A stretch of 45,000 bases of DNA from Zygnema cylindricum (lineage: Eukaryota; Streptophyta; Zygnematophyceae; Zygnematales; Zygnemataceae), in the NCBI GenBank assembly GCA_037447655.1, contig JBBHKE010001283.1, forward strand, positions 343,225-388,224. The letters are read 5' to 3'. Under the pieces are notes generated by a model. The model saw only the letters and a program-made list of their open reading frames with translations, was not told where the DNA came from and made no database searches. Both the position numbers and the translations under genes were made by a program. This document shows, in pieces, positions 11,002 through 23,021 of this stretch. Numbering within the stretch: position 1 is the first letter of the stretch; every line of letters starts with the position of its first letter.

Positions 11002-12300
11002 GTGGCCAATATTTTCAGGGCAGATCAAGAACAGAAGAAGCAATATTTGGCGATGATAATTCAAAATTTGTCAATTGTCTTGATAACGACCATCCAAATT
11101 GTCATGAAAACGTTCTTGGCGTCCATATTTGACGACCGACAAATTCGACAAATAACTCAAACAACTAAAACAAAAATGGTGGTAGACATTACAAGTAGGA
11201 CAATCCATCGACAAACAATTGCTCAACCTCATTCAAATGGTTTGTATTATATCGAACCAAGGTCAACGCATTGGGCATATGAGGAGTTGCCACGTTATAG
11301 CGATGAACGATTTTGTCAACTATTCCGCCTTAAAAATGATACGGTGAATTTCTTGGTTAGTGAACTACAAAATGAGTTGAACACCCCCCCTCCCCAGGAC
11401 TCCAAAACATACCTAATAGACAGTTTAGTTTGGAGAAACAGATTCAAATTGCATTGATGAGATTAGGGTACCTAAGAGGATTGATACGTACTTCAGTGGA
11501 ATTTGGTGTAGGAATCTCAACTGTGTGTGAAGATTTCCGGAAGGTCATGGAGGCGATTGTTAAAAAGCTATGACATTGGTTTCGATAACCAACAGAGGAA
11601 GAATTGCAAGACACACAGGATTTTTTTTCGGAAAAAAAATGGTTACCAAACTGTGTAGGTGTTATAGATTGCACACACATTGAAATTACACTTGGGGATG
11701 ACATATTACCAATAGACTATTACGATGCAAAAAAAAAATTATTCAACGGTAGTGCAGGCGGTCGTAGACCACCGAATGAGATTTATAGATATAAATTTGG
11801 GATCCGCGTGATCGATTCACGATTCTAGAGTTTTCAGAAGATCAAAATTGGGGAAAAAATTCGAGGAAAAATTCATGCAAGCGGTAGTGTTTTCCAATGG
11901 GGAAGTACTAACGTTTTTTTCATATTTTTTAGGGGATGCCGGCTACGCATTACACCCCAATCTGATAGTGTCGCACCCTAGTACACAACTAACTCTATCG
12001 CAAACCAAGTTAATTTTTCAGCATGCATCACTTAGGATGGTAGTGGAGAGAGCATTCGGGAAGTTGAAATGTCAATGGAGATTCCTATTAAAGATATTGC
12101 ATCCTCAAAAAGAATCATTGTTGACATTCATTTTGGCTGCTTGTATCTTGCACAATATCTCTATTGCATGGAATGAAACAAACATCGATTGGGAGTTTGA
12201 GTTTTAGAACGAACAAGAGAAGAATGAAAGTGGCGTTCGACAAAGAGCCGTTCGAATCGCTAAGGCTCAAGAACAACGAGAACAACGGGTATAACGAGGT
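11002..12300 (+). pseudogene. PIF/Harbinger-type DDE transposase, broken
   Basis: Remnant of a transposase of the HARBI1/DDE_Tnp_4 family, which cuts and pastes its element at TWA targets. Visible in order: an N-terminal helical part up to about 11455, then LRGLIRTSVEFGVGISTV near 11480, the first catalytic Asp in GVIDCTHIEI near 11660, HDSRVFRRS near 11820, the second Asp in GDAGYALHP near 11935, and the Glu in VVERAFGKLK near 12040, followed by a Leu-rich end. Breaks: a frame change near 11415, stops at about 11570 and 11594, and a deletion or frameshift near 11810 between the two Asp blocks. A basic tail follows to about 12300. The Myb-like partner gene of intact elements was not found, nor were terminal inverted repeats around it. 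It could be a distant source of the Harbinger-like MITEs at 18.8-25.3 kb, but no sequence link is visible. Confidence 0.88.
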
Positions 12301-12774
12301 GGAGAAGTGGAAAGAAGAATAGTTGGTCCTAGATCCACCAGAATCAAAGGTATGAAAATAAAAGATGTTTAATGTGACTATGTTACAAGGACATGGACGG
12401 GGGAACATAACGATGCCGGTGTATACATCTCGGACGCCGAATTGAGGGATTTGGGTATTGAAGTTGATGACGTACAGCAAACGTTTCATCATAGTAGTAC
12501 CAAAGATACTACAGATGACATGGATCTTCATGAGTAATGTTCTTGATATGTTGCATATACGGTGACGACATTTAGTCTACTTTTTCTAAAAATTACATTT
12601 TTTTCTAAAATTTTATCATTTTTGGGTTTAGCAAAATAACTTATACTGTAGATGTTTAGTGTGATGTATAATATTCAAATTTCAGTCAAATAGCACAGTC
12701 AACCTTTTCGTTTTATGTTTTCTTACATTTGGCATACAATTTTTAGTATTCCTGTTTTTATTTGTATTTTATGG
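12301..12774. other. Unassigned DNA after the Harbinger remnant
   Basis: AT-rich and without recognisable genes or repeats; may still be part of the decayed Harbinger element. Confidence 0.4.
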
Positions 12775-13070
12775 AGATATATCTATCTCTTGTCTGTCTC
12801 TGCCTCTCTATTTTTGTCTATTTTATTATGCTCTGTCTTTGTGTTTTTGACTCCCTGTCTCGTTTCCTGCGTGTCTCGTCTCCTGTCTCTGTATGCGTCT
12901 TTCTGTCTATCTCTGTCTCGTCTCATGTCTCTGTCTCTCTGTGTGTCTCTCTGTGTCTGTCTCTTTATGTCTCTGTTCTTTGTCTCTGTCTGTCTCTCTG
13001 TGTCTCTATTGCTTTATCCTATCCTATATCTCTTTGTCTTTGTGTCTTCATTGTGTTGCTGTCGATTCCA
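12775..13070 (+). repeat. CT-rich tandem block (TCTGTC/TCTCTG type)
   Basis: About 300 bases of irregular CTGTCTCTGTGTC repeats, pyrimidine-rich with G on the plus strand. Open frames rich in Ser, Leu, Cys and Val are artefacts. Confidence 0.85.
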
Positions 13071-13625
13071 TGTGTTATAAGTAATAAACTTCAGCTACTA
13101 TTGTTCCCAGTTTCAGTTTTGACAATTGTTCCATGCTAGTGGTGCGCAATCAATTTCCATTTTCATCGGATTTACTTAAAATGGGAATTACTATTACTGC
13201 TAAACCCTATCCTTCAACTGCATATGTCTCATTTATAATTTCCATTTAGTAGTTTTCAGTAAATGGTCAATTACCTTTGTCACATACATATCTCAATTGT
13301 TGAGGCCTTTACCTTACTTGCTGAAATTGACTAATTTCCATGTTTGAGAAATGTTTGATGACTTAAATTTGTCAATTGCGATTGCGGTTCTTGGTAACAT
13401 CAATCACATGCTTACCATACTCGGTATAAAACAAAAATGTATTGTTCCGTTAACAATAATGCTCAGATTTAAGGATTCAAGTACCATATTAATTTTGCTG
13501 ACTTACAGTAAATAAACAGTTAATAGAAACACTTGTTACAGCAATCAATTATAGTGCTCAGCTACGGAATTCGGATGGTTTAAGTGCGGAAATAAACTTT
13601 ATAACAACTCCAAAAATGCACCAGG
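13071..13625. other. Spacer between two CT/GA blocks
   Basis: Ordinary AT-rich DNA with no gene, RNA or repeat recognised. Confidence 0.5.
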
Positions 13626-14170
13626 ACTACAAACAAGATAAAAGAGACAGAGACAGAGAGACACAAGACAAAAAGGCAGAAACAGAGAGACGGATACATA
13701 GAGACCAAGAGAAAAAGTAAGAAACAAGAGACGATACAAAGACATGGACAGAGACAAGATACAGAGACGAGCAGAGACAGACAAGATACACAGACAGAGA
13801 TAGACAGAAACATAACAGACAGAGATAGACAGAAACATAGACAGAAACAGAGACAGACAGGGATAGAGACAGACAAGATACAGAGACAGAATAGACAGAA
13901 CAGAGACAAAGAAAAGACAGAGACAGAGAAAAGACAAAGACAGAGACAGAGACAAAGCCAGACTGACACAAACAGAGACAGAGAAAAGACGGAGTAAGAC
14001 TTGACAGAGTAAGAATAACACAGACAGAGAGAGTGAAAAGAGACGTTAGACAAGAGACATAGAAAAGAGACGTTAGACAAGCGACAGCTACAGAGAAAAA
14101 CACGGAGAGACATAGAGAGAGATGGAGCCAGATACAAAGATAGAGAGACATAGAGGTTAACAAGAGACGA
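13626..14170 (+). repeat. GA-rich tandem block (AGACAGAGAC type)
   Basis: About 540 bases of AGAGACAGA and ACAGAC repeats, the complement of the block at 12775-13070, so the two form a loose inverted pair about 550 bases apart. An inner duplication of AAAGAGACGTTAGACAAG stands near 14037 and 14066. Confidence 0.85.
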
Positions 14171-14880
14171 GAGAAAATATGAAAAACATATTAAATATCT
14201 TTTTGATGTTTATAAAGATTACATAATTCTCAAACTCACCCTTTTAGTTTTCCAAAGATATAAAGTATTGAAAATAAAGGCATCCACAAATATCTTTTCA
14301 TAAAAATTTACCCCTATCCCAACCAAAAAAAAATGAAAAAAAACACACCTCAATAGCATTATGCCATGTCTTCCTTTTTCTTCGTAATCTCATCGGAATT
14401 GGTTTTAATGTTACTGTATAAAAAATCTAACACCTCATGATTTTAGCATTCCAAGTTATTACCTAGCTTTACTAACTATAAAAATTCCTTGGAATAAAGT
14501 TTAGGAAGAATTAGTTTGTGGGACTCGTCACATTATGCAGCGGCGGAGTTTGTGTAGTGAATAGTCGACTCAGGCTTGTAGGGCTCGTTACGCTTTTTGG
14601 TGGGGGACTTTGGGATGCAACCACAAGACCAAAAGTCATAGAAGGAGGAATTGTGCGTAGACATTGTGGACTACGGATTAAAAGCTCCTCTATGTTGTTC
14701 GCGTTCGGAACGCATGGAGCGTCATGTTCTCCAACATGTTATCTACGAATTGAGTAAAAAACATGCAACAAATTAATGGAAAAATGAATAAAAATGGCAT
14801 AGATTAGGACAGGTTGAAGATATTCTTCACAGATTGGGAAGGTTTGGGTCAGATTTTCAGGGTATTATGATATATTGATG
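14171..14880. other. Unassigned DNA before the TA arrays
   Basis: No gene recognised. A diverged direct repeat of about 65 bases (GGACTCGTCACA at 14520, GGGCTCGTTACG at 14580) gives a 79-codon open frame that is probably not a gene. Confidence 0.4.
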
Positions 14881-14889
14881 AAGATTAAG

Positions 14890-14969
14890 GGTTTTTTAGA
14901 GAGAAAGAGAGAGAGGGAGAGAAAGAGAGTAGAGAGAGTGAGAGAGAGATAGAGAGAGTTTACATATAT

Positions 14970-15052
<83 letters not shown>
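14890..15052. repeat. GA tract followed by TA microsatellite
   Basis: AGAGAGAGGG-type repeat to about 14959, then an almost pure TA run from 14963 to 15052. Confidence 0.9.
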
Positions 15053-16690
<1,638 letters not shown>

Positions 16691-16715
16691 TATACAGAGA
16701 AATCTATATATATAC

Positions 16716-16820
16716 AGAGATGAGCATTTATATAGAGATAAAAATATATTTATAGAGGTATATATATTACTACCAACCGCCTGCCTGTCTGCCTGCCAGC
16801 CAAGTACATACATATACATC
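16716..16820 (+). repeat. Right 105-bp direct repeat flanking the TA array
   Basis: Second copy of 15636-15740, without a mismatch. It is followed by a diverged end (TGTATATATGCCTATAG). Confidence 0.9.
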
Positions 16821-16865
16821 TGTATATATGCCTATAGATATGTATCTGTATGACTTATATATATA

Positions 16866-16920
16866 CAGATGCAGACAGGCAGGCAGGCCGGCAGGCAGGT
16901 AGACAGGCGGTTGGCAGAAC
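16866..16920 (-). repeat. Inverted copy of the CTGCCTGCC module
   Basis: GATGCAGACAGGCAGGCAGG and the following bases to GGCGGTTGGCAG are the reverse complement of the CCAACCGCCTGCCTGTCTGC module at 16770-16800, making an inverted pair. Confidence 0.8.
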
Positions 16921-17528
16921 TATTATATATATCATACTTTTATGTATATCATGACTATATATATTTATATATATCTGTATATGTATATATACAACTCTAC
17001 ATGTATAATTATATCTCTCTCTATATAAATACATGTACACACACATTAATATACAAAAATACACATGTTATATAAACAATATTTTAAATCAGAAACACCA
17101 AAAAGCTCCTACAAAACATATAAAGAAGGTACAACAATGAAGAATATGAAATTTGCTATTCATTATGAAGAAACTATAAAATACCTTACGCTGTTGCACA
17201 GAAATGCGGTTTTTTTTTTCTCTTCCCGCTTGTCGAAAGGTGCCCAATGTTTTTCCTACGCCGTATATGTGAAGGCACGTGTGTTTGAGAAAGGAGTGTT
17301 ACGACAGAGAACGTTGAGGAAGGATATGAGGGGAAGGAAAGAGGCACCTTCACGCTTTTGCGAAATGGCGTCCGTTGGTCGAGACCCCTCCACGGCCCCT
17401 GTACGGAAAACAACGCACGTAATACGGTACGTACAGGCCGTAAACGTGCAGTTGGTTTTTTTTTTTGGTACTCCGCGCACGAACACCCGGTACGTGTTAC
17501 AGCGTCTGCCTATTCGCTCGCATCCTGG
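16921..17528. other. Unassigned DNA at the left border of the transposon nest
   Basis: TA-rich until about 17100, then CG- and GTAC-richer. An open frame of 201 codons (17065-17670) shows no domain, runs through homopolymer tracts and into a palindrome and a foldback, and is not supported as a gene. Confidence 0.5.
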
Positions 17529-17572
17529 AACTATATTTAAAATCACCTCGCGAGGTGATTTGAAATATAGTT
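17529..17572. repeat. Spacerless palindrome with 22-bp arms
   Basis: AACTATATTTAAAATCACCT plus CG is followed directly by its reverse complement with one mismatch (21 of 22 pairs). The similarity continues weakly outward for about 15 more bases. Confidence 0.85.
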
Positions 17573-17736
17573 TGAAGATGAGCTGGAACGACGCAAAAGT
17601 GGGTCGAAATGCGCTAGACGACAAACTACTTCGCGCTAGACGACAAACTGCAGTACATTTAAAGTTGTAAGGAAACGTAACTTGTACGGTGTTAATTTCG
17701 TTTTTTTGGTACGGCTGCAGATTTTCTCGTTTTTTT

Positions 17737-18841
17737 CTAAGTTATAGAGGAAAACGACAGAAAATAACTGTAACTTTAGCACATGCGAAAGTACCCTTAG
17801 TCGTTTAAGTGTTACATTGAACTTAGACGCAAATTGAAACGAAACCTCTTTAAAGTTTAAACTGAAGTACAGTACACCGTGAATCGTAATTAGAGTAATG
17901 AAAAAATTAGAGTAAAAAAACAAAAAAAAACAATTAGAGCAATGAATTCTAATTTATGTGATATAACTTTTTCACAGAGGAAGTTTACTCTAATTTATTT
18001 AAGTACTCTATATTGGGTTATGTCGGCATTAATTATCCACGCTGAAATTATGAACACTAAATTACGTAGACTTACAAAATCTGTCAGTCCGTATAGTTTT
18101 GACGTCATTATGACGTTAGGACTATTTGTCGCGCTAAATGTCAGTTAATGTTCACACTGACGACGATGCTGTCGACGGACGAGAGTTATGCGAACGGCTT
18201 TTTATTCGATATGATTGATTTTTTGTTTAGTGCGATTTCACGTGCGAGCGCGATTCTATTACATCATTATTTGTACCTTTTTTCTTGTAAAAAGTACAAT
18301 TTTACACGGTCGGACGTCGTCCGTACACCACACTATTTAAAACGAACCTATATTATAATTTTTTACGCTAATTAAACCTTACCTAAATTATAATAATTAA
18401 AAAATTATAATCATTTACTCTATTTGACGTGAAAGAGTCAAAATTTCGAGCGACCGAATTAGCGTTATTTAATCTAATTACGATTCGCGGTGTACTGTGA
18501 GTTTTGTTCGTAAATATTAAAACGCACGAAATGAAATGAACTTTGTACACTATAATAAAAAGAACCGGCGTAAAAATATATATTGAAATTGAATGAAAAA
18601 AATGCGCGTCGTCACGCTCGACGAAATCGAGCCACACTACCTACGAATCAACATTCTTACATTGACAGCAAAATTTCGTTTCGTGCGTTTTAATATTTCC
18701 GTACAATACTTACAATACTTCAGTTTAAAGAGGTTTCGTTTCAATTTGCGTATAAGTTCAATGTAAGGCTTAAACGACTAAGGGTATGTCCCCATGTGCA
18801 TAAGTAAGGGTTTTTTTCTGTCGTTTTCCTGTAAAACTTAG
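17737..18841. repeat. Foldback element interrupted by a MITE
   Basis: The left arm 17737-17872 is the imperfect reverse complement of about 18700-18841; shared strings include GAGGAAAACGACAGAAAA and CAAATTGAAACGAAACCTCT. The arms continue on the far side of the inserted MITE: ATATTAAAACGCACGAAAT at about 18516 matches ATTTCGTTTCGTGCGTTTTA near 18670 in reverse. The loop is about 18541-18660. The outer part of the right arm is the left end of the Harbinger-like element starting at 18782, so an end of that type is present on both arms. Confidence 0.75.
17875..18492 (+). mobile_element. TA-flanked MITE, copy 1
   Basis: 618 bases, ends CACCGTGAATCGTAATTAGA and, reversed on the right, CACCGCGAATCGTAATTAGA, with TA on both sides. 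It lies within the left arm of the foldback; removing it and one TA restores the alignment of the two arms. No transposase. It carries the family's inner block (hairpin CGGACGTCGTCCG and GTACACCACACTATTTAA) at 18315-18345. Confidence 0.85.
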
Positions 18842-19508
18842 CGTCGTACTGCCTAAGTTGCAACCGTACGAAGGAATCGCAAATTTGTAGAGTACAATTT
18901 GCGTCATCCTCGAATTTAAGATGTATGAAAATTTGTCGTCTTGTGTTTTTCGACCCACTTCCACGACAAAAAACGTCATCTTCAACCTTACGTTTAAAAC
19001 ACATGCGCGATGTGTTTTAAAACTAGGTATTTTCCATAAACAAATAGGAACGTATATTTGCACGTGTCGTAATTTTAAAAAAAAATCATACGATTTCCAA
19101 AGACAAAGAAAAGTATAAAATTCGCTATGTTTTGTCCGTTTTCGTCCAGTACAGTTTTTTTTTTTGCAGGGATCTTCAAATTCCGATGCCATTTCTCGTC
19201 GACCGGATAGGAGACGCGAAGACAAAGCGCCTCATCATCAACCGTGAAACGGCACAGGCTGGAAGGCGGTACGTCTATAATGTCACGGTAAATCATACGA
19301 CGTCACAAACAATTCCATAAAATAACGTGCGACCACAAATTGTAGACATTGATAACCGTCATAGGTATTGTCGACGTATACAATCGTCATAAGAGTAAGT
19401 AACGATTTCGCCCTTACAAACATAGGGACACTTGAAAACCGGGTCCGGCTGATCCGCGCTAAAATACAAAATAAGTTCGCTAAGCTACAAGTACATGGGG
19501 ACATACCC
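18782..19508 (+). mobile_element. Harbinger-like MITE with TAA target duplication
   Basis: 727 bases beginning GGGTATGTCCCCATGT and ending in its reverse complement, flanked by TAA at 18779-18781 and 19509-19511. GGG ends with a TWA duplication are typical of PIF/Harbinger. No coding capacity. Its right TAA is also the left flank of the next element. Confidence 0.8.
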
Positions 19509-19511
19509 TAA

Positions 19512-20168
19512 GGGTCGAGTTCCATTAGTCGAAAAGTGGGGTAGTTTACAGAAATCCGCGATTATCCGTACCAATTCGTACCGCTTTTTTTTTTTTATAC
19601 GCGAAACAACATTAGAGAGAATCTTGCCAATACTCTATGAAAGTCTTGGTGGTAATACTGACCGTCAGATGTTCATCCGCGAGGCGTTCGCTTCATTTTT
19701 CTCTGTAGCTGCCAACGTACCCGTAAGAGGTGGGTTGGCAAATACAGAAAAAAAATTATCGTGACACGCTGGACGAATAAGCTACGTGTCACGATGGAAA
19801 ACCAACCAAAATTTGAACATGGTATGTACGTTTCAAAATGCAACTGAAAATTAAAAAAGTAATCTCGAAACGGTCCTTGTCTCGCAATTTCTTTTGTCAC
19901 ACTATTTCCAGCAAAAGGATTTTTGTCATGTTCGAAAACACAAACCCTAAAAAACTAGCTGGCGTAATAGAATGGCGTTTGCAAAAAGTACAAAAGTTTT
20001 GTCGTATTATGACTTGGTACGCAGGTACATGGTACGCAACTGAAGATTTGAAGTGAAATTTGTCGGCGTGAAGATTTTTAAAAGATTTTAAATATCCGGT
20101 CAAAACCTTCGTGGTGCCACTCAATGTATAACACGTGGATTACAGACTCTTCGTGATGGAACATTGAC
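19512..20168 (+). mobile_element. Harbinger-like MITE, family with GTTCCATTAG ends
   Basis: 657 bases. The left end GGGTCGAGTTCCATTAG, followed by TCGAAAAGTGGGG, corresponds to the reversed right end of the element at 24519-25267; the right end CGTGATGGAACATTGAC is a diverged partner. Flanks are TAA and TCA (one mismatch to a TAA duplication). Near the right end, CTTCGTGGTGCCACTCAAT matches, reversed, the left part of the 24519 element, so these are the same family in opposite orientation. Confidence 0.7.
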
Positions 20169-20810
20169 TCAGGCCGGTTCTCCATCAGGCGCCGACAATA
20201 ATCGTACGGAAACGTTTACTGCCAGTAAAATTCGGTTCACTTCTCCATCAGGTCGTGTCAACAAGGAGTCAATCGTGGACGTGCTTTCCTTGGATTGGAT
20301 GCACGTAGATTTTTGTTATGATGGCAAGCGTCGTCAAAGATTCCAAAAGCGAAATATCTAAACTAGTATCCGTACAACCGGCCGCTTTGGCGTTGTTTCA
20401 ACGGTTCTATACTTTTATATATCTGTCGAAAATAAATGGATGTACATACGTACACAGATGTACCATTGGAACGTTCATGTTTCATCGATGTACCAGCTGT
20501 CCTTTTGAATCCATGGCTTCGATTTAACGTTTTTACTGTGAAACCTTGTTGCGTCCGCCTCTGACGTGAATCAAAGCGGTCGCCTTTTGTGAATACGTCT
20601 TTCACGCCCTGGAATCGTTTCACCTGCAAAATATATCGGAACTTTATATATCGGAACCATATCGGAACTTTGAAGACAACTGGCGCAACAAATTCCGGTT
20701 AACGATGAATGATGGTGGAGGCGACACGACACATTCTTCAACATACTTTTTTTGTGGTTTTTGTCATATCTGATTTCCGCCTGTTTGAAGACGCATGGCT
20801 TGTACTTCAC

Positions 20811-21348
20811 CTTTCCACGCGTAAACGTTTTACACGTCCGGTGATTGGCTACTCTCCTCCTGAGGAGAGTAATTAATCAATGGACGACGTGACCTCTTGC
20901 TTCGAAAAGCCATAATCGAACGGTTGATGTTATCGCCCAAAAGTTTGGAGAATCTTGACGCGCCGACAGTAATCTTGTAAAAAAAAAAAAAAATCAGTAC
21001 GACACTATACGACAATTAGCTGGATGTGTACGGAAATGCACTTTTTCCGATAAACAACCCCATTTTTCGCCTGATGGAGGTTCACCCTCAACAGGCGAAA
21101 AGTGGGATTGTGTACTTGAAAAAGTACATTTTCGTACATATCCAGCTCATTTTCGTACTGTTTTTTTTTTTAAATAAAACATGATTAATGGGGATTCGTC
21201 AAGATTCTCCAAACTTTTGGGCGACAACGTCGACCGTCCGATTATGAATTTTCGAAGCAAAAGGTCACTCCGTCCATTGATAGGCTACTCTCCTCAGGGA
21301 GGACACTAGCCAATCACCGGACGTGTAAAATGTTTACGCGTGGAAAGG
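20811..21348. repeat. 540-bp foldback with arms of about 260 bp
   Basis: The outer 40 bases (CCTTTCCACGCGTAAACG onwards) match the reverse complement of the right end with about one mismatch. The arms share GTCCGGTGATTGGCTA, CAAAAGTTTGGAGAATCTTG and GTACATTTTCGTAC-like strings. The centre at about 21085 (CGCCTGATGGAGG, then CAACAGGCGAAAAGTGGG) resembles two Harbinger-like ends joined. Each arm has a smaller CTCTCCTC/GAGGAGAG palindrome or its remnant. Confidence 0.85.
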
Positions 21349-21499
21349 CCACGTACGAACCACGCGCCTTCGGACATTTGCCACGCGCCTTCGGACAAGC
21401 GGGAATCAAATCAGTATATAAATAAGGGAACGTTGTTCGCCCCTCTGCGAAGCATTATATAGGCGGTAGGCGGTGTGTCTGTCATCGATTTTTTCCGTC

Positions 21500-22640
21500 C
21501 GTCCGTAGTACGGACCGCCGTACCGCTGGCACAATGTAACGGTTCCGCCCGTACCGCAGTACGGATGGCATAATCTTACATTGCCAGTTGTCGGTGTGCA
21601 GACCACCGTACGGTTGGCATACTCTAACATTGCCAACCGTCGTTGTGTAGAGCGCCGTACGGTTGGCGAAACCTAACATTGCCACCCGTCGGTGTGCAGA
21701 CCGCTGTACGGATGGCGCAATTTAACGCTGCCGTTCGTCGCTGTGCAGAACGCCGTACGGATGGCGTAATTTAACGTTGACGTGCGTCGTGTGCAGACCG
21801 CCGTACGGATGGCTTAATGTATTATTGCCAAACGTCGCTGTGTAGACCGCGTAGGGTTGGCACAATGTAACGTTGCCAACCGTCGAAGGTCGCCGTGCCG
21901 CTGGCAGAATGTACACCGCGGATCGTTATTAGAGTATATAAATCTAATTTGGGTTCCTGAAATTTTGAGTTTTTTCCTAAATAGGATACATGATTATATT
22001 TTTTCCTTCACGTTAATTAAGGTACCGTATTGAATAACGTAAAAAATGAAAGTACAATAAGATCTAAATAGTGTGGTGTACGGTCGATGTCAGACCGTAC
22101 ATAAATGTACCTTTTAAAGTGAAAATTTTACAAAAAATGAATTAAATCAGATGCGCAAGCATATGAACGTGCACTCAAAAAACGGAATTAGTGTGACAAG
22201 TAAATTAGTCTGACATGTACGGAGAATTAAATTTCACGACGGCGTACGATTTCTAATATTTTGTACGAATACATATGTTAATGTATACAATCGTACGGAG
22301 AATATTTAATTTTTGTTGTTCCCAAATTAGCATTAAGCCGAAATTAAAATACACCTTTTTGAAAAAAAATCAAATTCCTAATTAGCATCAATTACAGTAA
22401 ATTACCTTCAACACTATTTAAACTTTGACACTAATAAAGATTCGCGGTGTAACGTTGTCGTGCGATCGTCCGCAGTACAGACCGCCTTACCGCTGGCACA
22501 ACGTGACGCTGCCGTGCGTCAGCGGTACAGACCGCCGAACCGCTAGCACAACTGACGTTGCCATGCGTCAACGGTGCAGACCGTCGGACTGCTGGCACAA
22601 CGTGACGTTGCCGTACGTCTGGGGTACGTGCATGATAATC
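21500..22640 (+). repeat. 49-bp minisatellite, split by a MITE
   Basis: A unit of CCGTACGGATGGCGTAATTT, AACGTTGCCGTGCGTCG and GTGTGCAGAC repeats with a period of 49: GTACGG-type starts at 21559, 21608, 21657, 21706, 21755, 21803 and 21851. The array continues in the same orientation from 22452 to about 22630 with CCGCTGGCACAACGTGACG units. The gap is the MITE at 21914-22449. Confidence 0.9.
21914..22449 (+). mobile_element. TA-flanked MITE, copy 2
   Basis: 536 bases with ends CACCGCGGATCGTTATTAGA and, reversed, CACCGCGAATCTTTATTAGT, flanked by TA. It sits inside a unit of the 49-bp minisatellite: joining the flanks gives GGCAGAATGTAACGTTG, which fits the repeat consensus. The inner block is at 22060-22110 with a perfect hairpin GTACGGTC/GACCGTAC and a 7-base loop. 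Confidence 0.88.
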
Positions 22641-22647
22641 TTGACAG

Positions 22648-23021
22648 TAGTGTTGGGTATCGGGTAAATTCATATCGCGATAATCGATCGAGCATAATCA
22701 TCAATATATCGTACCGGGACCAACATAAATTATCGCGATATACATTGCGAAAAATGGGTGTTCGTACAGCTGAAGAACAAAATTCGTACGGAAAATCGAC
22801 AGAAAATCGTACAGACCCCCCCCCCCCCCCCCCCCCACTGAGCGAGCGCCACAGTGGGGGGGGGGAGGGGGTTGAGGATTAAATCGGGAAGAAAAGAAAA
22901 AAATCGCGTGAATATTCGGATATTTAGCTTCTAGGTACATTGATTCGATATATCGATTATCGGATCCCTAAAAGGCGATATATATCGAATATCGGCAATA
23001 GGTCCTCGATACCCAACACTA
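22648..23021 (+). mobile_element. hAT-like non-autonomous element
   Basis: 374 bases. Starts TAGTGTTGGGTATCG and ends with its reverse complement, a form common in hAT elements. Flanks CTTGACAG (22640-22647) and, once the next MITE is removed, GTTGACAC (24072-24079) share TTGACA and fit a diverged 8-bp target duplication. The interior is rich in ATCGATA-type sequence and includes a C-run/G-run hairpin. Confidence 0.8.
22816..22870. repeat. C21 / G10 hairpin
   Basis: A run of 21 C (22816-22836), then ACTG, an 11-base loop, CAGT and 10 G (22856-22865). The stem is about 14 base pairs. The G-rich strand could also form quadruplexes. Confidence 0.85.

Noticed and set aside
12715-14163. Several open frames rich in Ser, Leu, Cys and Val (121-185 codons)
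   Set aside because: They lie entirely in CT/GA tandem repeats, overlap in all frames and show no domain.
14518-14757. 79-codon open frame with an internal repeat
   Set aside because: Arises from a diverged direct repeat; no domain or splice context.
17065-17670. 201-codon open frame on the plus strand
   Set aside because: No recognisable domain; runs through homopolymers and a palindrome in transposon-derived DNA.
21500-21920. 49-bp regular repeats as a possible CRISPR array
   Set aside because: Units are directly adjacent without unique spacers, are diverged, and the genome is eukaryotic.
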